Below are positions 1 through 4,450 of a stretch of DNA of 8,223 nt, one piece after another. The translations under genes were made by a program, and so were the position numbers. Below the pieces are notes generated by a model. The model did no database searches. It saw nothing but the letters and a program-made list of their open reading frames with translations, and was not told where the DNA came from. How positions within the stretch are numbered: the stretch's first letter is position 1; each line of letters opens with the position of its first letter. This DNA comes from CANGYM01 sp044235825. GTDB lineage: Bacteria > Pseudomonadota > Alphaproteobacteria > JAJTHO01 > CANGYM01. Where the stretch lies: contig JBIIHL010000053.1 of NCBI GenBank assembly GCA_044235825.1, forward strand, positions 1-8,223. The letters are read 5' to 3'.

Positions 1-438
1 GGTGGCATGATTTTGGCCATTATGGTGTATTTTGCGGCCATTGCGTTGGTGATTCCGGCGTTTACGTCTTTTGTTGGGTTTTGGCTGCGGGCCCTGCTAA
101 AACTGGCGGTTGAAATCGTGATGATTGCCTTTGCCATTGCCATCAGTCTGGCCACCATGAACGAGGCCCTTGTTGGCTTTCAGACGGCCAGTGAAGGTCA
201 GTTTCTGGCCCCCACCCATGATATGTTTGTCACGTTGTGGGGGATCTTTTTTATCATGAACATGCTGGTGAGATCGGCCAAAACCCTGGCGGGCGCCATC
301 ACTGCAGGCGGGGGCAAGGGACTGGATTTGGATGCAGGATCAGAAATGGCCGAAAAAGTCCAAGAAGAGGCCGAAAAAATGATCAAAGAGAGCCAACAAA
401 AAGGCAAAGAAGGCTTGCACTTTGCCTATTCAAAATAA
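1..438 (+). CDS. Small integral membrane protein or C-terminal part of a larger one (5' end probably cut)
   Basis: The frame is open from the first base of the window. The first ATG is at 7, but only six bases precede it and no clear ribosome binding site is visible, so this is probably the 3' end of a longer gene. Counting from that ATG, the 143 residues contain about three hydrophobic membrane segments (roughly 2-25, 30-52 and 72-93). A hydrophilic tail rich in Glu, Lys and Gln follows (about 105-143) and looks helical or coiled-coil. The glycine-rich AITAGGGKG stretch lies just after the last membrane segment. Membrane segments followed by a charged cytoplasmic tail would suit the end of a polytopic secretion-apparatus protein such as the DotA/TraY type, but I see no diagnostic motif, so this is only a suggestion. 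The stop lies three bases before a strong hairpin. The gene converges on hup. Confidence 0.55.
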   Translation, partial: GGMILAIMVYFAAIALVIPAFTSFVGFWLRALLKLAVEIVMIAFAIAISLATMNEALVGFQTASEGQFLAPTHDMFVTLWGIFFIMNMLVRSAKTLAGAITAGGGKGLDLDAGSEMAEKVQEEAEKMIKESQQKGKEGLHFAYSK

Positions 439-441
439 AAG

Positions 442-477
442 TCCCTCCTTTCTGGAATTTTTCACAGAAAGGAGGGA
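442..477 (-). terminator. Strong intrinsic terminator of hup, shared with the converging gene
   Basis: A perfect 13-bp inverted repeat (442-454 pairing with 465-477) encloses a 10-base loop. Read on the - strand, the stem is followed by a T-rich run (CTTTTATTTTG), and it lies 13 bases after the hup stop, so it is well placed to end hup. On the + strand it lies three bases after the stop of the membrane-protein gene but lacks an immediate T-run. It may still act as a 3' stabilising hairpin or partial terminator there. Confidence 0.8.
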
Positions 478-489
478 ATCAAGGGGTTT

Positions 490-762
490 TTAGTTTACAG
501 CGTCTTTCAGACCCTTACCCGCGCGGAATTTGGGTTGGTAGCTGGCGGGGATTTTCAGCAAAGCGCCGGTTCTGGGGTGGCGGCCTTCGCTGGCTTCACG
601 GTGGGACACCAAAAACGTCCCAAAGCCCACCAGACGGACTTCGTCTTTTTTGGCCAAAGCCTCGGTGACAGCATCAAAAACAGCATCCACAGCACGCGCT
701 GCATCAACTTTGGTCAAGCCGGCCTTATCAGCCACGGCGGAAACGAGTTCATTCTTATTCAC
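490..762 (-). CDS. hup: DNA-binding protein HU
   Basis: HU is a small nucleoid-associated protein that binds and bends DNA as a dimer. The product has 90 residues, the usual family length. It begins MNKNELVSAVADKAGL and shows the dimer core helices (3-38), the VGFGTF turn (45-50), the DNA-binding beta-arm with G60-R-H-P63, where Pro63 matches the intercalating arm-tip proline of HU, and the conserved IPAS...FRAGKGLKDAVN end. The start is GTG at 760-762, chosen because an AGAGGTG ribosome binding site sits six bases upstream and the N-terminus matches the family exactly. The gene is apparently monocistronic, with its own upstream promoter and the terminator at 442-477. IHF subunits are related, but the length and sequence fit HU better. 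Confidence 0.96.
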   Translation of the reverse strand: MNKNELVSAVADKAGLTKVDAARAVDAVFDAVTEALAKKDEVRLVGFGTFLVSHREASEGRHPRTGALLKIPASYQPKFRAGKGLKDAVN

Positions 763-796
763 GATACACCTCTTTTTGGATTGTTGATGGATGTTG

Positions 797-813
797 AACG
801 CGTGATTCGCGTT
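797..813. repeat. Inverted repeat in the hup leader
   Basis: AACGCG and CGCGTT form a perfect 6-bp inverted repeat around a 5-base spacer. It would lie in the 5' untranslated leader of hup, about 35 bases upstream of the GTG start. It may be an RNA stem or a protein-binding site. No partner is known from the sequence. Confidence 0.4.
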
Positions 814-834
814 TTCTCTTTGTTAGCTTTAAGT

Positions 835-862
835 GTTAAAGGTAAACAAAATCTTACGTCAA
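835..862 (-). promoter_or_regulatory. Predicted hup promoter
   Basis: On the - strand TTGACG (857-862) is separated by 16 bases from TTTAAC (835-840), which matches the sigma-70 pattern at 5 of 6 and 4 of 6 positions. A start near 828 would give a leader of about 65 bases containing the 797-813 inverted repeat. This is a by-eye call. Confidence 0.45.
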
Positions 863-947
863 TTCACAAAATGCCGGATTTGCGCCGTTGCGGGTCAACT
901 GCGACAAAAAAACAACAGATTAAGGGGTTTTGTGCGTTGTTTTGAAA

Positions 948-985
948 AAAAAAGACCCCCGCCGCAAAGGGAAGGGGTCTTTTTT
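948..985 (-). terminator. Intrinsic terminator of the ffh-rpsP operon
   Basis: The arms 948-959 and 974-985 pair over 12 bp, with a GACCCC/GGGGTC core extended by A-T pairs, around a 14-base loop. On the - strand the stem runs straight into a run of nine T. It starts 20 bases after the rpsP stop. The A-run on the other side gives + strand transcripts a T-run too, so it could work both ways. Confidence 0.9.
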
Positions 986-1005
986 GGGTTCGGCAAGCGT
1001 GGGAT

Positions 1006-1386
1006 TTACGCCTCTGTGGATCCCCCAGCGGCGGCTTCGGCACGCTTGGCGGCTTTTTCAGCGCGTTGTTCGGCGCGTTCTTGGGCTTTTTTGCCAGGCA
1101 CCGCTTTTTGGGCATTGTTGCGGGGGGCGGGTTTTTCCACCAGACCGGCATTGGCAAGGAACGTCACCACGCGGTCCGTGGGCTGGGCACCGGATTTCAG
1201 CCAGTATGCGGCGCGTTCGGTGTTCAGCACCACGCGCTGCTCGTGGTCACGGGGCAGCATGGGGTTGTACGTGCCGATTTTTTCCAGAAAATTTCCATCC
1301 CGCGGACTGCGGGCATCCGCCGCCACAATTTGGTAAAACGGACGTTTTTTGGTGCCACCGCGGGCCAATCGTAATTTTACAGCCAT
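1006..1386 (-). CDS. rpsP: 30S ribosomal protein S16
   Basis: S16 is a small-subunit assembly protein that binds 16S rRNA. The product has 126 residues. The N-terminal domain is textbook: MAVKLRLARGGTKKRPFYQ at 1-19, then ADARSPRDGNFLEKIGTYNP at 23-42 and later the RAAYWLKSGAQPTDRV region. After about residue 86 comes an Ala/Lys/Glu/Arg-rich tail absent from the roughly 80-residue E. coli protein; tails like this are common in alphaproteobacterial S16. The ATG at 1384-1386 was preferred over the TTG two codons upstream because AAGGA lies nine bases before it and the family begins MAVK. It is the second gene after ffh, 47 bases downstream, and a terminator follows directly. rimM and trmD, which often follow, are absent here. 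Confidence 0.97.
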   Translation of the reverse strand: MAVKLRLARGGTKKRPFYQIVAADARSPRDGNFLEKIGTYNPMLPRDHEQRVVLNTERAAYWLKSGAQPTDRVVTFLANAGLVEKPAPRNNAQKAVPGKKAQERAEQRAEKAAKRAEAAAGGSTEA

Positions 1387-1433
1387 AATCAAGTATCCTT
1401 AACGTTGAGGGTGAGGGGGTTAAAAACAGCGGG

Positions 1434-2777
1434 CTATCCTTTCGGAAAGCCCAAGGATCGTCCCATCTGTCGCAATTGATGTTTGTTCATGCGACCGAGA
1501 GATTTCATCATCTGCGCCATTTGCAGATGTTGTTTCAAAAGCACGTTGACGTCCTGCACGCTGCGGCCGGAGCCCTTAGCAATGCGGATTTTGCGCGACG
1601 CGTTCAGCAGTTTGGGGTCCCGACGTTCTTTGGGGGTCATGGCACAAATGATGGCCTCGGTGTGGCGCATTTTTTGGTTGGCCTCTTCGGTGTTCATTTG
1701 CTCTTTGAGTTGGCCCAGCCCGGGGATCATGCCCAGCAAGCTGCCGATGGAGCCCATATTCCGCATTTGGCGCATTTGGGACAGCATATCATTAAAATCA
1801 AATTGGCCCCGACGCAGCTTTTTTTCCATGTCGCGGGCTTCTTTTTCTGAAACCACGGATTGGGCCTTTTCCACCAGAGACACCACGTCCCCCATCCCCA
1901 AAATCCGCCCCGCCAGACGATCCGGAAAAAATGGGGTTATGTCGGTTATTTTTTCCCCCGTCCCTAAAAAGGCAATGGGGCAACCCGTGGCCGCCCGCAA
2001 CGATAGGGCCGCGCCCCCCCGTGCATCACTGTCCATCCGGCTGAGCATCAGGGAGGTGAGGGGAACGGCCTTAGAAAACGCCTCCGCCACACCCAGCGCA
2101 TCCTGTCCCGTCATGGCATCCATAACCAGAATGATTTCGGCGGGTTTGGCAAGAGTGACAATGCTTTGCAGCTCTGTCATCAAACCATCATCCACGTGCA
2201 AACGACCGGCGGTGTCAATGCCCAAAACGTCATAGGCCATGGCGGCCTGCAACGCCCGCTTGACAATGGACAGCGGAGCTTCGCCCTCTAGGATGGGCAG
2301 GGTGTCTACACCGGCTTGCTCTCCCAAAATGGCCAACTGTTCCCGCGCGGCCGGACGATAAATATCGGTTGAGGCCAAGAGGACCTTTTTTTCGCCCTTA
2401 GTTTTCAGAACATGGGCAATTTTCGCCGCGCCTGTGGTTTTCCCTGATCCCTGCAGGCCCGCAAACACCACAACAGCGGGTTTTTGTTTGTCCACATTCA
2501 GGGTATAGCCCTGTTGCCCCAGCAAGGTGATCAGATGATCATGAACAATTTTCACAATCAATTGATCGGGTGATAAGCTGTTGATCAGATTTTGGCCCAC
2601 CGCATCGGCCTTAACTTGGGCCAGAAAGGAACGCGCCAAGGGCAGGGACACATCGGCCTCTAGCAGGGCAATGCGGATATCCCGCAGCACCTGATCCAAA
2701 TCCTCTTCGCGCAGCACCCCGCGCCCCCGTAAGGAGCGAAAGATACCGGTCATCCGTGTGGACAAAGACTCAAACAC
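1434..2777 (-). CDS. ffh: Signal recognition particle protein Ffh (SRP54 GTPase)
   Basis: Ffh binds SRP RNA and the signal sequences of nascent membrane proteins, then docks with FtsY at the inner membrane, both partners hydrolysing GTP. The product has 447 residues, the usual length. The N domain (1-about 90) begins FESLSTRMTGIF after the initiator. The G domain shows the P-loop GLQGSGKTT (107-115), the DIYRPAA insertion-box motif (138-144), DTAGR (188-192), a G4 element SRMD (246-249) and GTGEK (272-276). The Met-rich M domain runs from about 325 and contains the SRKIRIAKGSG RNA-binding motif (394-404). The start is GTG at 2775-2777: AAGGGA lies six bases before it and this gives the family N-terminus. 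An upstream in-frame TTG would only add seven unrelated residues. It is the first gene of the ffh-rpsP operon. G4 reads SRMD instead of the more common TKxD. Confidence 0.97.
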   Translation of the reverse strand: MFESLSTRMTGIFRSLRGRGVLREEDLDQVLRDIRIALLEADVSLPLARSFLAQVKADAVGQNLINSLSPDQLIVKIVHDHLITLLGQQGYTLNVDKQKPAVVVFAGLQGSGKTTGAAKIAHVLKTKGEKKVLLASTDIYRPAAREQLAILGEQAGVDTLPILEGEAPLSIVKRALQAAMAYDVLGIDTAGRLHVDDGLMTELQSIVTLAKPAEIILVMDAMTGQDALGVAEAFSKAVPLTSLMLSRMDSDARGGAALSLRAATGCPIAFLGTGEKITDITPFFPDRLAGRILGMGDVVSLVEKAQSVVSEKEARDMEKKLRRGQFDFNDMLSQMRQMRNMGSIGSLLGMIPGLGQLKEQMNTEEANQKMRHTEAIICAMTPKERRDPKLLNASRKIRIAKGSGRSVQDVNVLLKQHLQMAQMMKSLGRMNKHQLRQMGRSLGFPKG

Positions 2778-2811
2778 GCCAAATCCCTTAAAAACCAAAA
2801 CAACAAAAAAC

Positions 2812-2841
2812 CGCCCGTGAGCGAACCCTCGCCAACGGACG
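2812..2841. terminator. Bidirectional terminator-like hairpin in the ffh leader
   Basis: CGCCCGT (2812-2818) pairs with ACGGACG (2835-2841), and inside it AGCGA (2820-2824) pairs with TCGCC (2829-2833) around an ACCC loop. One wobble pair lies in each arm. On the + strand eight T follow at once (2842-2849). On the - strand GTTTTTTGTTGTTTT follows. It lies 74 bases after the stop of the 73-codon gene at 2915-3136 and 35 bases before the ffh start. It could end the upstream gene, act as an attenuator of ffh, or both. Confidence 0.7.
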
Positions 2842-2866
2842 TTTTTTTTAAAACAGCCACGACCCT

Positions 2867-2872
2867 ATCATA
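2867..2872 (-). promoter_or_regulatory. Possible -10 element for ffh-rpsP
   Basis: TATGAT on the - strand matches TATAAT at five of six positions. No good -35 box is seen at 16-18 bases upstream. If used, the terminator-like hairpin at 2812-2841 would lie inside the ffh 5' leader. Confidence 0.25.
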
Positions 2873-2914
2873 GATTGTTAAGGCTGGCGAATGGTTTTTT
2901 ACGCCTGTATGAGT

Positions 2915-3136
2915 TTACCTCATTTGACACAGATATGCTGGGCGGTCTTCCCGAAGGTCATCTATAGCAATGCCAAGATCGATTTTGCCCCGATAGTCTC
3001 GCAGGGAGGTGGCGGGAGAGCGCGTGGCCGCAATGAAAAAGCGCAAGGCCATGTCCATCGTCTCCTCAGGCGGGCGATGGGTCAGGGATATGGCCTGATT
3101 CAGCAATGTTTTATGGGTAGAGTGTGCCTTTGTCAT
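2915..3136 (-). CDS. Small protein of unknown function (73 residues)
   Basis: I do not recognise this product. It begins MTKAHSTHKTLLNQAI, has no signal peptide or membrane segment, and looks like a small soluble, mainly helical protein. The middle (EETMDMALRFFIAAT) would form an amphipathic helix, and the end is a charged DYRGKIDLGIAIDDLRED segment. Codon use is GC-rich at third positions, like the neighbouring real genes, which supports coding. The frame is open upstream to 3340, but that extension is low-complexity and implausible as protein, so I chose the ATG at 3134-3136. No ribosome binding site precedes this ATG. Instead a promoter with an extended -10 ends six bases before it, suggesting a leaderless mRNA. 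The hairpin at 2812-2841 is a plausible terminator. It precedes ffh on the same strand. Confidence 0.6.
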   Translation of the reverse strand: MTKAHSTHKTLLNQAISLTHRPPEETMDMALRFFIAATRSPATSLRDYRGKIDLGIAIDDLREDRPAYLCQMR

Positions 3137-3142
3137 AAAAAA

Positions 3143-3171
3143 AGAGTAGCAAAAAAAACGGGTTAGGGCAA
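3143..3171 (-). promoter_or_regulatory. Extended -10 promoter at the start of the 73-codon gene
   Basis: On the - strand TTGCCC (3166-3171), a 17-base spacer and TACTCT (3143-3148) preceded by TG-C form an extended -10 layout. The ATG of the gene begins seven bases after the -10 box, about where transcription should start. A T-run lies between the two, and a second run of eight T lies in the spacer. Confidence 0.4.
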
Positions 3172-3200
3172 GGGGCTGGTAAAAAAATAAAAGAAAAGTT

Positions 3201-3212
3201 AGACGCGCGTCT
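3201..3212. repeat. 12-bp perfect palindrome AGACGCGCGTCT
   Basis: This self-complementary sequence stands out from the A-rich sequence beside it. It lies about 30 bases upstream of the -35 box of the 73-codon gene and 52 bases past the minus-strand terminator at 3264-3284. It could be an operator for a dimeric regulator, but no second copy is seen in the window. Confidence 0.4.
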
Positions 3213-3263
3213 TGGTTTTGATCATGGTTTGTTTCAAGGAGGTCTGTGATCTCGCCCCCCGAC

Positions 3264-3284
3264 AAAAACCCCCCGATTGGGGGG
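3264..3284 (-). terminator. Intrinsic terminator (C6/G6 stem) on the - strand
   Basis: CCCCCC (3269-3274), a GATT loop and GGGGGG (3279-3284) make a very stable 6-bp stem. On the - strand it is followed at once by TTTTT. No protein gene lies upstream on this strand, so it may end an untranslated RNA. Confidence 0.7.
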
Positions 3285-3393
3285 CAAAGCACCCTGAACG
3301 GTGCCACGGGTTGCGCCCTATGGTGACAGCCATGCCCCACAACCCACGGGCGGTTGGCTCAGTGATAGCCCTAAGGGTGATCCTGTCGGGCCT
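3264..3393 (-). ncRNA. Candidate structured small RNA, family unknown
   Basis: On the - strand TTGCGA (3423-3428), a 17-base spacer and TAGCAC (3400-3405) could start an RNA near 3393 that ends at the C6/G6 terminator, about 130 bases long. Inside it GGGTTGTG pairs with CGCAACCC over 8 bp, with a T-G wobble that is a C-A mismatch on the opposite strand; an ATGG/CCAT stem caps it. GCACC/GGTGC forms another hairpin (3289-3304). CAAAG near the 5' end can pair with CTTTG (3285-3289) just before the terminator. It lacks the conserved SRP RNA loop and RNase P or tmRNA signatures. A divergent 6S RNA is possible but not shown. Confidence 0.3.
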
Positions 3394-3449
3394 TTGATTG
3401 TGCTATCCTTGATGCGACGATGTCGCAATGGATGAGCAGGTGATGGAAG

Positions 3450-3471
3450 AAGCCCCGAAGGGGTTTTTTTT
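3450..3471 (+). terminator. Intrinsic terminator on the + strand
   Basis: AAGCCCC, a GAA loop and GGGGTTT form a 7-bp stem with one G-T wobble, followed by a run of eight T (3464-3471). No protein gene precedes it on the + strand. It would end a short + strand RNA, perhaps started from the TATCCT box at 3404-3409. Confidence 0.65.
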
Positions 3472-3593
3472 GTGAGGGGAACCGGTCATCCCCCCGACTA
3501 TGGTAAGAAACACCAGAAAATTTATGTCGACAAAATTGCACTGTTCTTTCTATGCCTTCAGAATAAAAAATCCGGATACGAAAGTCAAGGGGT

Positions 3594-3635
3594 TGTCAAG
3601 AAAAAAATTTCATACATTTGTAATTTGTTTTGACA
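3594..3635. repeat. Spaced inverted repeat TGTCAA / TTGACA upstream of the AT-rich gene
   Basis: TGTCAA (3594-3599) and TTGACA (3630-3635) are inverted copies 30 bases apart in AT-rich sequence, about 85-125 bases upstream of the start at 3718. They could be half-sites of an operator or chance. TTGACA also equals a perfect -35 box, but no -10 box lies 16-18 bases downstream. Confidence 0.25.
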
Positions 3636-3717
3636 GCAAAAAAACAATGGAGGGGCAGCCTTGCCACTCAAAAATTCCATAGGGTAGTAAGATTTTTGTT
3701 GTTAAAATTTGGAATCA

Positions 3718-4395
3718 ATGGTCTTTTTAAACCCTAATGTCAGAATTTTTTTTATGACGCTACACATAATTTTTTTAGTTGCCCCTCTTGGTATTGAGAA
3801 GAGAGCTCTTAACCCCCACTTGAAATCGATATTTGAGGAAGAGTGGAATTTTCTGATCGTGCCAGATGATCAGAGGGACAACATGCGGAAAAATTTCCAA
3901 AAAAATCGCGCTGACTATATTTTGGACGCTTATGAACATTATAGTCATTCAAAGGATGCACGCCCTTTTATTGCGATGATTCCCATAAATGTTAAAGAGC
4001 ATCGATCCGCCGAAAATAATTATCGAAAATTGCTGAAAAAAGCAGGGATTCCTAAAGAGGAAATCAAGTTTTTTTTCCCAATCGTGCTGAAGCCCGATCC
4101 CAAACACTCTGATGAGGAAGTCAGAGAAATTCTTATGGAACGCCATGCCACCCATTATGATAAAGTGGCTACGAAGGATGCATGGGCAGAGGTCAGCGCT
4201 GCACAGCGGTTACAAGAAGATGTGATTCCTGTAAATATTGACCTTAAGGGGAATTTTGAAAAAAATGAAACCCATTTGACGGGCTTATTAAAAGCTCATA
4301 TCAGAGATGAAATCGTTGCCGTAAAATATAGAAAAGCTCTCTCCCCTTTGGAGGAATTTCTATGCAATATTTTACCCATATTATTTTGGCGATGA
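3718..4395 (+). CDS. Protein of unknown function with a hydrophobic N-terminus, AT-rich gene
   Basis: I do not recognise the family. From the ATG at 3718 the product has 225 residues. Residues of about 9-26 (VRIFFMTLHIIFLVAPLG) are hydrophobic and could be a signal peptide or membrane anchor. The rest is charged, with IVPDDQRDNMRKNF, ARPFIAMIPINVKEHRSAENN, and KAGIPKEEIKFFFPIVLKP segments alternating helix and strand, so it probably folds as a soluble alpha/beta domain. The end is hydrophobic again (EEFLCNILPILFWR). GC content is far below the neighbours: I count about 25, 35 and 38 percent in the 60-base lines at 3721, 4021 and 4201, against 72 and 58 percent in the pepP lines at 4741 and 5461. 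Ribosome binding is weak (GGAA). An ATG at 3754 is an alternative start. Horizontal origin and export are inferences. Confidence 0.7.
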   Translation: MVFLNPNVRIFFMTLHIIFLVAPLGIEKRALNPHLKSIFEEEWNFLIVPDDQRDNMRKNFQKNRADYILDAYEHYSHSKDARPFIAMIPINVKEHRSAENNYRKLLKKAGIPKEEIKFFFPIVLKPDPKHSDEEVREILMERHATHYDKVATKDAWAEVSAAQRLQEDVIPVNIDLKGNFEKNETHLTGLLKAHIRDEIVAVKYRKALSPLEEFLCNILPILFWR

Positions 4396-4406
4396 TCGTT
4401 GATTGA
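4362..4406 (+). CDS. Tiny overlapping ORF or gene remnant (14 residues)
   Basis: GGAGGAA, the best ribosome binding site around here, lies five bases before ATG at 4362. The ORF reads MQYFTHIILAMIVD and overlaps the end of the preceding gene in another frame. The peptide is hydrophobic like the first half of a signal sequence. It may be a small membrane peptide, or the surviving start of a deleted gene. Confidence 0.25.
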   Translation: MQYFTHIILAMIVD

Positions 4407-4434
4407 CTTAAAATTTGTTCAAAACATCCAACGA
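4396..4434. terminator. Weak hairpin between the converging genes
   Basis: TCGTTGAT (4396-4403) pairs with ATCCAACGA (4426-4434) with one bulged base around a 22-base loop. No strong T-run follows on either strand. It lies just after the stop of the AT-rich gene and 17 bases past the pepP stop, so it may protect or end both transcripts. Confidence 0.3.
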
Positions 4435-4450
4435 CGACATCAACACCCCC

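Larger units (their letters stand above)
3137..3717. other. Gap of about 580 bases without a convincing protein gene
   Basis: Reading frames in 3212-3397 and 3500-3682 lack ribosome binding sites and look non-protein-like. The gap holds the promoter, palindrome, terminators and RNA candidate listed separately. It also holds a TGCGAC/GTCGCA hairpin (3413-3427) and a GGGGA/TCCCC hairpin around an ACCGGT core (3476-3493). From about 3500 onward the base composition falls to the AT-rich level of the gene that follows. Confidence 0.55.

Noticed and set aside
1483..2235. A long + strand frame opposite ffh
   Set aside because: It is the antisense shadow of a gene with strongly biased codons, and the protein is Ser/Arg-rich without family features.
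3137..3340. N-terminal extension of the 73-codon gene
   Set aside because: The extension translates the T-runs of the promoter and the C6/G6 terminator into an unlikely protein, and no start signal supports it.
3351..3370. A tRNA D-arm-like sequence (GGTTGGCTCAGTGATAGCC)
   Set aside because: No acceptor stem, anticodon arm or T-arm (GTTCGA type) lies at the right distance, so it is not a tRNA.
3264..3393. SRP RNA (ffs) near ffh
   Set aside because: The conserved GGTCAGG and GGAAGGAAGCAGCC elements are absent from both strands.
3500..3682. A 60-codon + strand frame in the AT-rich spacer
   Set aside because: There is no ribosome binding site, the composition is basic and irregular, and no family is recognised. 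It is probably chance in AT-rich DNA.
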